From contig NZ_JAZHFT010000002.1 in assembly GCF_036541425.1 (NCBI RefSeq), positions 282,409 to 346,408 of the forward strand: 64,000 nt of DNA, written 5' to 3'. Shown piece after piece: positions 1-8,249 of this stretch. The DNA comes from Consotaella aegiceratis (lineage in GTDB: Bacteria > Pseudomonadota > Alphaproteobacteria > Rhizobiales > Rhizobiaceae). The stretch's first letter is position 1. The number at the start of each line of letters is the position of its first letter. Below the pieces are notes generated by a model that saw nothing but the letters and a program-made list of their open reading frames with translations, was not told the origin of the DNA and searched no databases. A program made the translations under genes and the position numbers.

Positions 1-1
1 C

Positions 2-1972
2 GCGCTCGCCGCCGAATGCCAGGAATACGGCGTCAACCTGCTCTTGGGCCCCGGCATCAACATTCGCCGGACGCCGCTCGCCGGACGCTCTTACGAATAT
101 TATTCCGAAGATCCGGTGGTGAGCGGTGACTTCGCTGCCGGACTTATCCGCGGCTTGCAGGACAACGGCGTCGGGGCCAGTCTCAAGCATTTCGCCTGCA
201 ACAATTCCGAGATCGAGCGGACCACGATGGACAGCGTGGTGGAGGAGCGGGCGCTGCGCGAGATCTATCTCCTCGGCTTCGAGCGGGCGATCGAACGGTC
301 AGACCCGTGGGCGGTGATGAGCTCCTATAACGTCCTGAACGGTGTCCAGGCGTCGCATAACGAATGGCTGCTGACCGACGTCCTGCGCCGGGAATGGGGC
401 TATGGCGGCCTCGTCGTCTCAGACTGGCACGGCATCAAGGACCGGCCCGCCTCACTTCGCGCCGGCAACGACCTTGACATGCCCGAAAGCGGCGCCCGTA
501 AGGCGGTTCTGCGTGCGGCGATGGAGTCGTCATCGCTCTCGTCCGGGACGGTCGACGCCGCCTGCCGCCGGGTCCTGGACCTCGTCGCAAGGGCCAAGGC
601 CGGGGAACGCGGCGGCAAGACCGATCTCGACGCCCACCACGAATTGGCGCGCCGCGCCGCGTTGGAATCGATCGTCCTCTTGAAGAACGAGCAGGCGTTG
701 CCGCTCGGCAAGGGGCGGCTTCTTGTCGTCGGCGAAGGTGCGAAGTCGCCGATCGTCCAGGGCTCAGGCAGCGCAACCACAAATCCGCACCTGATCGACA
801 ATCCTTTCGAGGAAATCGTCCGCTGTGCCGGAGACGACGGCCGCGTCGACTTCTGCGCCGGCTGGCCCGCGTTTGAAGGAGATGGCGGGGCCTTGAAGGA
901 CGAGGCCCTTTCCCGAGCCTGCGATGCGGACGCGGTCGTCGTCTTCGCCAACAGCGTGGTCGGCGAGGACGGCGAGGGCGCCGATCGAAAGGACTTGAAT
1001 CTGGCTGCCGGCCAGGACGAGCTCATCGCGGCGCTGAGCAAAGTCTGCCGGCGCATCGTCGTCGTGCTCGCCACCCCCGATGCGGTTCTCATGCCGTGGC
1101 TCGGGGATGTCGCAGCCGTCGTTCAGACGTTCTTCGGCGGCCAGGGCGTCGGTTGGGCCGTGGCGCGGATTCTGTTCGGAAAGGCCAACCCTTGCGGCAA
1201 GCTGTCGGCGACCTTTCCCAAACGGCTCGAGGACGTGCCGGGTTATCTGACCTATCCGGGAGAGAACGGCCGGCATCTTTATGCCGAAGGCATCTATGTC
1301 GGCTATCGCGGCTACGACAAGCGAGATATCGAGCCGCTGTTCCCCTTCGGCTTCGGGCTCAGCTACACGACGTTTACCTATAGCGGATTGAGGCTGGACC
1401 GCAGTGCCGTCAGGGGCTCGGAAGCTGTCACGGTCTCGTTTCAGGTGACGAATGCCGGCTCCGTCGCCGGCAAGGAGATCTGCCAGCTCTATCTGCGTCC
1501 CATCAATCCGCGGCTAGCGCGTCCGCCACGCGAACTGAAGGGCTTTGCCAAAGTCGCTCTCGAGCCCGGCGAAACGAAAACTGTCAGAATCACGGTCGCC
1601 CCCCGCGACTTCCGCTACTACGATCCAGCCCATTGCGACTGGGTGCTGGATGACAGCTGGATCGCTGTGGAGATCGGTGCCTCCTCGCGCGATATTCGCC
1701 TGTCCGCTGAAATCGAGGTCGAGGCTTCGATGGTGCGCCGCCGCAAGCTGACGCTCGAAACACAGCCGCGCTTCATCCTCGAAAATCCCGACGCAAAGGC
1801 AGCGTTCTGCCGCTACTTCGAAAAGAAATTCGATGTCTCGGCAACCGACGCCGAAAAGATGCTCGAATACACATCGACATCGTTTTTCGGCATCTACACG
1901 ACGATTAATTATTTCTTCAAGAAAAACATTTCCGAAGGCGAGATACAGGCCGTGATCGACAGCATCGCCTGA
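2..1972 (+). CDS. Beta-glucosidase, glycoside hydrolase family 3 (5' end cut by window)
   Basis: This enzyme hydrolyses beta-linked glucosides or xylosides by a retaining mechanism. The frame is open from base 2, so the start codon lies before the window; the visible part is about 656 residues. The GH3 N-terminal domain shows the substrate-loop motif GRSYEYYSEDP and the nucleophile in VVSDWHG, with the Asp codon at 422-424. The second domain has the GSGSATT motif and the EGADRKDLNL segment that carries the general acid/base in relatives. A fibronectin-III-like domain follows at about 1390-1720. About 75 further residues lie beyond it, longer than a minimal GH3. No signal peptide can be judged because the start is missing. 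The next gene begins 30 bases downstream but looks unrelated. Exact substrate is unknown. Confidence 0.93.
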   Translation, partial: ALAAECQEYGVNLLLGPGINIRRTPLAGRSYEYYSEDPVVSGDFAAGLIRGLQDNGVGASLKHFACNNSEIERTTMDSVVEERALREIYLLGFERAIERSDPWAVMSSYNVLNGVQASHNEWLLTDVLRREWGYGGLVVSDWHGIKDRPASLRAGNDLDMPESGARKAVLRAAMESSSLSSGTVDAACRRVLDLVARAKAGERGGKTDLDAHHELARRAALESIVLLKNEQALPLGKGRLLVVGEGAKSPIVQGSGSATTNPHLIDNPFEEIVRCAGDDGRVDFCAGWPAFEGDGGALKDEALSRACDADAVVVFANSVVGEDGEGADRKDLNLAAGQDELIAALSKVCRRIVVVLATPDAVLMPWLGDVAAVVQTFFGGQGVGWAVARILFGKANPCGKLSATFPKRLEDVPGYLTYPGENGRHLYAEGIYVGYRGYDKRDIEPLFPFGFGLSYTTFTYSGLRLDRSAVRGSEAVTVSFQVTNAGSVAGKEICQLYLRPINPRLARPPRELKGFAKVALEPGETKTVRITVAPRDFRYYDPAHCDWVLDDSWIAVEIGASSRDIRLSAEIEVEASMVRRRKLTLETQPRFILENPDAKAAFCRYFEKKFDVSATDAEKMLEYTSTSFFGIYTTINYFFKKNISEGEIQAVIDSIA

Positions 1973-2002
1973 ACGGCTGAGGCAAGCTTGGGACAAATAG
2001 CC

Positions 2003-2998
2003 ATGAAGTTCGGTCCTGTCCCGACGTTACAGGCGGAAGGTACGATCCTCGCCCATGCCGTCTGTCTTCCGGATATGAAATTGACCAAAGGTCGGCAGTT
2101 GCGTTCGTCGGACGTGGCCGCCCTCGCGCGGGCCGGTCTTGACGAAGTCGTCGTTGCGCGTCTCGAAGCCAGCGACGTCGGTGAAGACGAGGCGGCCGTA
2201 CGCGCGGCCCGGCGCCTTGCCGGCCCCGGTGTCGTCGCCGGTCCGGCGCGCGGCGGCCGGGTCGATCTGCGCGCCCGGACACACGGAGTTCTGGTGATCG
2301 ACCGAACGGCCGTGGACAGGCTCAACGCGATCGATGAGAGCCTCACCGTCGCGACGCTGCCGGCCTATGAAACGGTCACCGAAAACCAGATCGTCGCGAC
2401 GATCAAGGTGATCCCCCTGGCCGTCGGCGAGCCGGCCATCGCGGCCTGGGAAGCAGCGGCTATCCCATTGGAAGTGAGGCCGTTCACACGTCATCGAGTG
2501 TCCCTTGTCCAGACGATTCTGGCCGGCGCGAACGAAGCGCTTCTTTCCAAGACCCGCGACGTGACGGCCCGGCGGCTCGACGCCTTGGGAAGCACGCTCG
2601 TGGATGAGGTCAGAACCGAACATCGGACGCTTGCCGTGCTGCAGATCCTCGCCAGGCGCGCGGAAGCGAAAGATGACGTCATTCTCCTGTGCGGTGCCTC
2701 TTCGATCATCGATCGCAACGATGTCATTCCGGCCGCCCTTGTCGCGGCGGGCGGCGATATCGACTGGTTCGGGATGCCGGTTTTTCCAGGCAATCTGCTT
2801 CTGCTCGGCCATATCGGCGCAATCAAGATCGTCGGATTGCCGGGCTGCGCTCGCTCGCCCAGGCTGAATGGCATCGACTTGGTGCTGCGGCGACTGTTCG
2901 CCGGGTTGCCGGTCGGCGCTACAGAGATTCAATCGATGGGTGTAGGCGGGCTTCTTGGCGATCCACATCGGCCGGGGTCTGCCACCGAATGGGGGTAA
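2003..2998 (+). CDS. Molybdopterin-binding protein, MoeA/MoaB-like domain, apparently truncated at the C-terminus
   Basis: The product (331 residues from ATG 2003; an in-frame TTG at 1988 is the alternative) resembles the N-terminal half of rhizobial proteins that fuse a molybdopterin-binding domain to a MobA-like nucleotidyltransferase. Supporting segments are the N-terminal EGTILAHAV, the central ILLCGASSIIDRNDVIPAAL, the FPGNLLLLGHIG segment and the VGLPGCARSPRLNG segment typical of the family. Homology seems to stop after SMGVGGLL near 2955. The remaining residues are low-complexity and end at a chance stop just before an IS5 remnant. I infer that the nucleotidyltransferase half was lost by insertion or deletion at this junction. 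It would have served molybdenum-cofactor maturation. Family call is good; functionality is doubtful. Confidence 0.75.
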   Translation: MKFGPVPTLQAEGTILAHAVCLPDMKLTKGRQLRSSDVAALARAGLDEVVVARLEASDVGEDEAAVRAARRLAGPGVVAGPARGGRVDLRARTHGVLVIDRTAVDRLNAIDESLTVATLPAYETVTENQIVATIKVIPLAVGEPAIAAWEAAAIPLEVRPFTRHRVSLVQTILAGANEALLSKTRDVTARRLDALGSTLVDEVRTEHRTLAVLQILARRAEAKDDVILLCGASSIIDRNDVIPAALVAAGGDIDWFGMPVFPGNLLLLGHIGAIKIVGLPGCARSPRLNGIDLVLRRLFAGLPVGATEIQSMGVGGLLGDPHRPGSATEWG

Positions 2999-3134
2999 CG
3001 GACGTTTGGCTATCCGGTTGGCTGGCCGATGAACGGCGTGCGCTCTCCGGATTTGTTCGCACCGGCTTCAGAGAACCACGGCCGTCGATACCCGGCGAGA
3101 GGCGTGTCCATCGTCAGAACATTTGGCGTAGATT
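2999..3134 (+). other. Junction sequence between the truncated molybdopterin gene and the IS5 remnant
   Basis: These 136 bases show no recognisable coding sequence in any frame and no clear inverted repeat. A stop codon at 3129-3131 closes the transposase frame just before the recognisable transposase residues begin. The stretch could be rearranged target DNA or the scrambled left end of the insertion sequence. Confidence 0.4.
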
Positions 3135-3338
3135 GGGTCGCAGGCGGAGTTCATGATCCAGGACCGGCTGTCGTTCATGCGGTTTCTCGGCCTTGGGCTC
3201 GCCGACACGGTGCCGGACGCCAAGACGATCTGGCTGTTCCGCGAGCACCTGGCGCAGGCCGGCGCGATCCGGAACCTGTTTACCCACTTCGACAAGCATC
3301 TGGCCAAGGCCGGCTATCTGGCGATGGGCGGTCAGATC

Positions 3339-3357
3339 TCCGGGTCAAGCCCGAGGA
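3339..3357. repeat. Short palindromic insertion, copy 1 (degraded)
   Basis: The sequence around GGGTCAAGCCCGAGGA has a stem-loop with loop TCAAG. It is inserted exactly where IS5 transposases carry their first catalytic Asp. It is the reverse complement of the core of the copy at 3940-3956, with two bases of the stem missing on the left. Such CTCGGG/CCCGAG palindromes resemble the short interspersed repeats seen in alphaproteobacteria. Confidence 0.65.
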
Positions 3358-3939
3358 CCTCCGCGACGATCGTCGCGGCGCCCAAGCAGCGCAATACCGA
3401 GGAGGAGAAGGCGGCGATCAAGGCCGGCGAGGTGCCGGAAGGCTGGAAGGACAAGCCCGCCAAGCTGCGCCAGAAAGACCGGGATGCCCGCTGGACGGTG
3501 AAGTTCTCCAAGGCCAAGCCAGCGGAGGACGGCAAGAAGAAGGTCGACATCGCGGTTCCGACCTTCGGCTACAAGAGCCACGCCTCGATCGACCGGCGGC
3601 ATGGCTTCATCCGCGGCTTTACGGTCACCAGCGCGGCGGCCTACGACGGTGCGCAGCTCTGCGAAGTTCTCGATCGCTCGAACACCGGCTCGACGGTGTG
3701 GGCTGACACGGCCTACCGATCCGCCAAGAACGAGGCGTGGCTGGTCAGGAACGGCTACGTCTCCAACATCCACCGCAAGAAGCCGGCGGGGCGGCCGATG
3801 AGCGAGCGAACGGCTCGCGCCAATGGCCGGCGATCGAAGGTGCGCTCGGCGGTCGAGCATGTCTTCGCCCGGCAGAAAGGGCCGATGGGCCTGTTCGTGC
3901 GCACCATCGGCATCGTGCGCGCCGAGGCGAAGGCTTGTG

Positions 3940-3956
3940 CTCGGGCTTGACCCGAG
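3940..3956. repeat. Short palindromic insertion, copy 2 (perfect 6-bp stem)
   Basis: CTCGGG-CTTGA-CCCGAG forms a perfect six-base-pair stem with a five-base loop. It sits inside about 25 extra bases that interrupt the transposase between the codons for AEAK and IGMANL. The TGA in its loop ends the transposase frame at 3950. It is inverted relative to copy 1. Confidence 0.75.
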
Positions 3957-4078
3957 TATCGGCATGGCGAACCTCGTCCACAATCTCACCCGCTTCGTCT
4001 GGCATCAGGGCGAGGTGCGCCCGCATGGCCGGCACAATGGCTACCGATACCCTGCTGTAGCTCTGGTCCGGACCAAAA

Positions 4079-5407
4079 GCAGAACGCAGACATCGATCAG
4101 GCACAGATCCGCCCGCCATCACCGATGCCATTGCCTTCGACGCCCAAAACGCCGGTTCTTCGAGGTGGCCAGTTACGACTTTCCCGATTCCACCGAGATG
4201 TTTGGCGAGTTGTTCGGACGCTCGACGGCAACGACGACGGTCAAGCTGACGGCGAACAACTCGGTGAACATCGTCTTGCGGGAACATTTGAGCAGGCTGA
4301 CGACGCTGCTTTCCATGGTGGGCGGAATCCTGACGATCGGATTGATCTCAGGCGGCCTGATCGTCGTCTACATGACCAAACAGCGTGCTTCCGGCAAACG
4401 TCTACGCACCGCGCTGGATCAGGCCCAGCAGGCAAACGAAGCAAAATCGATCTTCCTGGCCAACATGAGCCACGAAGTGCGCACGCCGTTGAACGGCGTG
4501 CTGGGCATGGCCGAGCTCCTTCTGACGCGCACACAACTCGACGAGACACAGAGGCGCTTCGCCGAACAGATCAAGTCGTCGGGAACGACTCTCCTGGCCA
4601 TTCTCAACGACATTCTCGACATTTCCAAGCTCGAGAGCGGCCAACTTTCGATCGATCCGATCCGCACCAATCTGCCCGAGTTGATGAGCTGACATCGTAT
4701 CGTTCTACGCGGGGACGGCTCAGCACAAGGGATTGCAACTGCTTCTGGACCTCGATCCCGACCTGCCGGAATTCGTGGAGATCGATCCGACGCGCCTGCG
4801 TCAGATCGTCGGCAATCTTGTCTCCAATGCGCTGAAGTTCACGAAGGATGGCGAGGTAGTGGCTACCGCCTCTGTCCGCCAGTATGACGACGCCGAGCAG
4901 CGCGGCATCGTCGAATTCTCAGTCAAGGACAGTGGCATCAGCATTTCCGATCAGGCGATCGGCAAGCTGTTTTCGCGTTTCATCCACGCGAAAGGCAGCA
5001 CGACGCGATTTTACGGTGGAACCGGACTGGGTCTCTCCATCTGTAAGGAACTCTGCGAGTTGATGGGAGGCACGATCGGCGTGGTCAGCGAAGAAGGCCA
5101 TGGCTCGACGTTCACCTTCTCGCTTCCGATGCCCGTTCTGAGGCCCGCCCGCTCCGGGGATGGCAGTCCACTCAAGGCGGTGGTCATCACTGCATCCCCG
5201 ACATTGAAGCGGATCGTGAGCAAAGGGCTGGAAGCGCGAAAAGTCGCGTGTACCTGGTTCGAGCCCACGATCACCCTCGCCAAGGCACTGGAAGCGGAGA
5301 TCTCCAAAGCCGAGCGTTTTGATGTGATCGTCGTCGACCAAGGCAAGCACATCAGCGAATGCGTCGAAATAAAGCGCCTCGTAAAGACCATACCGGGCGG
5401 CAGGTAG
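4079..5407 (+). pseudogene. Hybrid sensor histidine kinase, truncated and frameshifted
   Basis: This is a remnant of a membrane-bound hybrid kinase. A short stretch (ITDAIAFDAQNAG, about 4112-4150) lies one frame away from the main part, so a frameshift near 4153 is likely. The main part has a periplasmic piece, one transmembrane segment (about 4312-4378) and a HisKA domain with the phosphoacceptor His in NMSHEVRTPLNG. One extra T at 4690 then introduces a stop; the frame resumes at 4691 with DIVSFYAGTAQHKGL. The ATPase domain has the N-box VGNLVSNALKFTKDG and the G2 box GGTGLGLSICK, but the G1 box reads DSGIS instead of DxGxG. A partial receiver domain (FDVIVVDQ) ends at 5407. It is very unlikely to be functional. 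Confidence 0.8.
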
Positions 5408-5612
5408 CGCGACCCGGCAGAACCCCGCGCAACCGGGACGGAGGGAGGTGGCGGCCTCGGCACCGAGTGCGCCGCTCGACACTCGCGCATGCCGATGGCA
5501 ATGATCTTCCAGGGCCGGTCGACGAGCTTGTTTCAGGCTTGATATGCCTGCTTCGGGCTGCTTCTTACGTCCCACGACGGGCGATGGTCCGGCCGGGATT
5601 CGCTGGGGAGCC

Positions 5613-6029
5613 ATGATGAAGAAGACCTATCACGGGAGCTGCCACTGCAAGGCGGTGACGTTCGAGGCCGACATCGATCTCGACGCCGGCACCGGCAAGT
5701 GCAACTGCACCTTCTGCCGCAAGCAGCGGATGTGGAAGGCCGACAGGATCGAGCCCGGCGAGTTTCGCCTGCTGTCCGGCGAGGAGGCGCTGGGCGACTA
5801 CGGAAAGTCCGGCGCGTGGGGCGAGAGTCATCACCGCTTCTGCACCCGCTGCGGGATCGCCACCCACAGCCACGGCCGCTTGGATCACGTCGGCGGCGAA
5901 TTCGTGGTCGTCCAGGTCGCGGCGCTCGACGATCTTGCGGTGGAAGTGCTTCTCGCCGCACCGCTGCGATATGCCGACGGCCTGCACGACAACTGGCAGA
6001 ATCCGCCCGACGAGACACGCTATCTCTAG
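5613..6029 (+). CDS. GFA-family (Mss4-like) zinc-binding protein
   Basis: This 138-residue protein belongs to the glutathione-dependent formaldehyde-activating enzyme fold, a small beta-tent that binds zinc through cysteines. The ligand motifs are all present: CHC near the N-terminus, CNCTFC at about residues 30-35 and CTRCG at about residues 84-88. The start at ATG 5613 is preferred over an in-frame ATG at 5544 because it follows a GGGGAG ribosome-binding site and begins directly with the conserved GSCHC region. Many members have no proven formaldehyde activity, so only the fold and metal binding are secure. It is followed by a 167-base gap and the nitrate regulators, with no obvious functional link to them. 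Confidence 0.88.
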   Translation: MMKKTYHGSCHCKAVTFEADIDLDAGTGKCNCTFCRKQRMWKADRIEPGEFRLLSGEEALGDYGKSGAWGESHHRFCTRCGIATHSHGRLDHVGGEFVVVQVAALDDLAVEVLLAAPLRYADGLHDNWQNPPDETRYL

Positions 6030-6196
6030 GACGATGCAGGCGCTGACCCTGGAACGCTACCACTGAGCGGTGGAATGCGGCGACCGGTAGGCGGAAATTC
6101 GGCAGAGGCCGCTTGTGCGCGTGACGTCCGGCCCGCGGAGGTCGGCCAAAGAATAATGCATTGCAGCATCGCGCCTGACCTGTGCAGTATGATGCC

Positions 6197-6793
6197 ATGA
6201 GCCCAACAACGCTGTCGATTCTGGTCGTCGATGAAAACCGGGCGCGTGCGGCCATCATCGAGGAGGGCCTGCGCGAGGCGGGGCATCAGCAGGTCGATCT
6301 CATCACCGAGATGAAGGGACTCGTGCGGGAAATCGAACGCATCAATCCCGACGTCATCGTCGTCAATCTGGAAAACCCCAACCGGGATCGCCTCGAACAC
6401 TTCTTTCAGGTCTCGCGGTCGGTGCAGCGGCCCGTGGCCATGTTCGTCGACCGATCCGACGCGGCCTCGATCGAGGCGGCCATCGCCGCCGGCGTCTCGG
6501 CCTATGTGGTAGACGGCATGAAGAAGGAACGCATCAAGCCGATCCTCGACATGGCGATCTCCCGTTTCAACGCCTATCGCAGCCTGACGCAGGAGCTGGA
6601 AGAGGCCCGCAATGAACTGGAGGCGCGCAAGGTCATCGACCGCGCCAAGGGAATCCTGATGAAGCTGAAGGGGCTCGACGAGCCCAGTGCCTACAAGCTC
6701 TTGCGCAAGACCGCGATGAACGAAAACCGCCGCATCGTCGATATCGCGCGCAGTCTGATCACGGCGCAGTCGCTGCTGGGAGAGGACGGATGA
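6197..6793 (+). CDS. nasT: NasT-type ANTAR antitermination regulator
   Basis: The 198-residue protein has an N-terminal receiver-like domain (about 1-125) and a C-terminal ANTAR RNA-binding domain (about 135-190) with the motif DRAKGILMKLKGLDEPSAY. NasT proteins bind paired hairpins in the leader of nitrate genes and prevent termination; NasS holds them inactive when nitrate is absent. The residue at the phosphoacceptor position is Asn57 (VVNLENPNRD) where most receivers have Asp, which fits control by protein binding rather than phosphorylation. ATG 6197 is chosen over an upstream in-frame GTG at 6182 because it begins the conserved region. It overlaps nasS by four bases (ATGA), so the two are co-translated. 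A candidate target lies in the nrtA leader at 8054-8197. Confidence 0.92.
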   Translation: MSPTTLSILVVDENRARAAIIEEGLREAGHQQVDLITEMKGLVREIERINPDVIVVNLENPNRDRLEHFFQVSRSVQRPVAMFVDRSDAASIEAAIAAGVSAYVVDGMKKERIKPILDMAISRFNAYRSLTQELEEARNELEARKVIDRAKGILMKLKGLDEPSAYKLLRKTAMNENRRIVDIARSLITAQSLLGEDG

Positions 6794-7917
6794 AACCGAT
6801 CGAGATTCGCGCCGGCTACATTCCGCTGCTCGACTGCGCCCTGCTCGTCGTGGCGGCGGAACAGGGGTTCGCCGCCGAGGAGGGATTGGAGCTTCGACTG
6901 GTCCGCGAAACCTCGTGGGCGAATATCCGAGACCGCATGGGCGTCGGTCATTTCGACGTGGCGCATATGCTGGCGCCGATGCCGATTGCCGCGACCCTTG
7001 GGTTGGCTCCCCTGCCTACGCCGATGCTGGCACCCATCGCGCTTGGTCGCGGCGGCAACACGGTGACGGTCAGCACCGGCCTGTTTCGCGAGATGAGGGA
7101 GCAAGGCTTCGACCGCGAAGGTCCGCGGGAGGCCGGCGCATCCCTCAGACACGTGATCGCGGCGCGTCGGGCCGGCGGTGGAGATCTCCTGCGGTTCGGC
7201 GTGGTCCATCCCCATTCGAGCCACAACTACGACCTGCGCTATTGGCTGGCAGCCTCGGGAATCGATCCCGCCACCGAAATCGAAATCACCGTGATCCCGC
7301 CGCCGTTCATGGCCGATGCTCTGGCTGCCGGTCATATCGACGGATTCTGCGCCGGCGAGCCTTGGGGTACGGTGGCGGTGGCGGCCGGCGCCGGGCGCAT
7401 CGTCACCACGAAGGCCGAAATCTGGCCCCGCAGTCCCGAGAAGGTGCTGGGCGTTTCCGAGCGGTTCGCCGCAGAACACCCCGATGCCGTTGCAGGTCTG
7501 GTGCGGGCTCTCGCCCATGCGGCAAGCTGGTGCGATGAGCCGGCCAACCATCCTGTGCTGATCGACCTGCTGGGCGCGGCGAGCCGTCTCGACGTCGATG
7601 CGAGCCTGCTGCGGCCGGCTCTGACCGGCGATCTGATGATCGAGCCCGATCGGGTGCGGCATGTGGAGGAGTTCGTGGTGTTCGGGCGCCACGGAGCCAA
7701 CCGGCCGGAGCCGCGACACGCCGGCTGGCTGTTTTCTCAGATGGCGCGGTGGGGCGACGCGACGATGTCGGACGACAGCCGACGGCGTGCCATTGCCGTC
7801 TTTCGGCCCGACATCTTCGAGTCCGCCCTCCAGAAAAGTCCGATCGCCTCGCTCTTGGCGGCGCCGATCGCGCCGGCGCAAGACCCAGGCGAACCCGACG
7901 ACCTGTTTGATCGATAG
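6790..7917 (+). CDS. nasS: NasS nitrate sensor (NrtA/CmpA-like, cytoplasmic)
   Basis: This 375-residue protein has the nitrate/bicarbonate-binding NrtA/CmpA fold. Conserved stretches are AGYIPLLDCALLVVAAEQGF, GHFDVAHMLAPMP, FGVVHPHSSHNYDLRYWLA and IDGFCAGEPWG. Unlike the transporter protein encoded at 8250 it has no signal peptide, as expected for the cytosolic sensor NasS. In the studied systems NasS binds NasT without nitrate and releases it when nitrate binds. Coupling to nasT by a 4-base overlap supports this role. The nrtA leader follows directly, so the regulator pair sits immediately before its likely target. Confidence 0.92.
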   Translation: MKPIEIRAGYIPLLDCALLVVAAEQGFAAEEGLELRLVRETSWANIRDRMGVGHFDVAHMLAPMPIAATLGLAPLPTPMLAPIALGRGGNTVTVSTGLFREMREQGFDREGPREAGASLRHVIAARRAGGGDLLRFGVVHPHSSHNYDLRYWLAASGIDPATEIEITVIPPPFMADALAAGHIDGFCAGEPWGTVAVAAGAGRIVTTKAEIWPRSPEKVLGVSERFAAEHPDAVAGLVRALAHAASWCDEPANHPVLIDLLGAASRLDVDASLLRPALTGDLMIEPDRVRHVEEFVVFGRHGANRPEPRHAGWLFSQMARWGDATMSDDSRRRAIAVFRPDIFESALQKSPIASLLAAPIAPAQDPGEPDDLFDR

Positions 7918-8053
7918 ATGGTCAATTTGCTGCCTTTGAGGGCACTCTTCGCAGTTCACCGAACAAGCGGCTGCACACAAAATAAACAGATATCGGACAT
8001 GTGCAAAATCGCTTCATTTCGCGCTTGCGAGACGGTTTTGGAACGGTTATGAA

Positions 8054-8126
8054 AACCTACCGGCGGGTTGAAAAACTCGTCGCATAGCCAAGACGGCTAG
8101 AGATTTCGGCGTCCAACGGCGGGCGC
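8054..8126 (+). promoter_or_regulatory. Candidate NasT (ANTAR) RNA target: two hexaloop hairpins
   Basis: Hairpin P1 (8054-8069) pairs AACCT with GGGTT around the hexaloop ACCGGC. Hairpin P2 (8109-8126) pairs GCGTCC with GGGCGC around the hexaloop AACGGC. Both loops have A at position 1 and G at position 4, the signature described for ANTAR-domain binding sites. Both lie just upstream of a terminator hairpin in the nrtA leader. A third small hairpin, TAGCC-AAGAC-GGCTA (8084-8098), occupies the linker, which is rather long at 39 bases. The stems were found by eye; binding by NasT is inferred. Confidence 0.65.
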
Positions 8127-8128
8127 TT

Positions 8129-8142
8129 CGGCAAGGCTGCCG
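8129..8142 (+). promoter_or_regulatory. Possible anti-terminator hairpin
   Basis: CGGCA-AGGC-TGCCG forms a perfect five-base-pair stem that uses bases 8134-8142 of the 5' arm of the terminator at 8134-8197. The two structures cannot form together, so this is a plausible alternative fold when the P1/P2 hairpins just upstream are held by NasT. Confidence 0.4.
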
Positions 8143-8197
8143 ACCTTGAGCGAGCATGCAGCGTTTCAGCGCGTGCGCGAGGTCGGGCAGCCTTTTT
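8134..8197 (+). terminator. Rho-independent terminator in the nrtA leader (attenuator)
   Basis: The arm AGGCTGCCGACCT (8134-8146) pairs with AGGTCGGGCAGCCT (8180-8193), leaving one bulged G, and is followed by TTTTT (8193-8197). The stem of about 13 base pairs encloses a GC-rich inner loop. It lies 53 bases before the nrtA start with no coding region between it and the P1/P2 hairpins, so it most likely aborts nrt-nir-nas transcription unless NasT prevents it. Confidence 0.75.
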
Positions 8198-8249
8198 CAT
8201 TTTCAAACCATCGGCACGCGGGCGCCTGGCGCCTGCCAGGGGAACGGCT

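Larger units (their letters stand above)
3135..4040 (+). mobile_element. IS5-family insertion sequence remnant, left end missing
   Basis: This element consists of an IS5-type DDE transposase gene that has lost its N-terminal third and carries two internal short palindromes. Neither terminal inverted repeat could be recognised. It separates the truncated molybdopterin gene from a truncated histidine kinase, so it probably marks a deletion or recombination point rather than a simple insertion. Confidence 0.8.
3141..4040 (+). pseudogene. IS5-family transposase, truncated and frameshifted
   Basis: The recognisable protein begins at QAEFMIQDRLSFMRFLGL, which in intact relatives lies well inside the protein. 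It continues through VPDAKTIWLFREHL and AVPTFGYKSHASIDRRHGF to VWADTAYRS (second catalytic Asp) and RSAVEHVFARQKG (catalytic Glu). The expected GQIVDATIV motif with the first catalytic Asp is replaced by a palindromic insertion at about 3338-3362. A second insertion near 3933-3957 supplies a TGA stop and shifts frame. The C-terminal IGMANLVHNLTRFVWHQGEVRP continues in the next frame. The gene is therefore dead on three counts: no start, no first Asp and a frameshift. Confidence 0.85.
7918..8249 (+). other. nasS-nrtA intergenic region
   Basis: The 332 bases contain no convincing gene. The right half is the structured leader described separately (8054-8197). The left half should hold the nrtA promoter, but I could not identify a convincing sigma-70 or sigma-54 element there by eye. 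Confidence 0.6.

Noticed and set aside
5408..5612. Possible continuation of the receiver domain of the broken kinase
   Set aside because: No frame gave recognisable receiver motifs beyond 5407.
7950..7990. Possible sigma-54 promoter upstream of nrtA (GGGCAC followed by GC)
   Set aside because: The spacing between the GG and GC elements is eight bases instead of the required ten.
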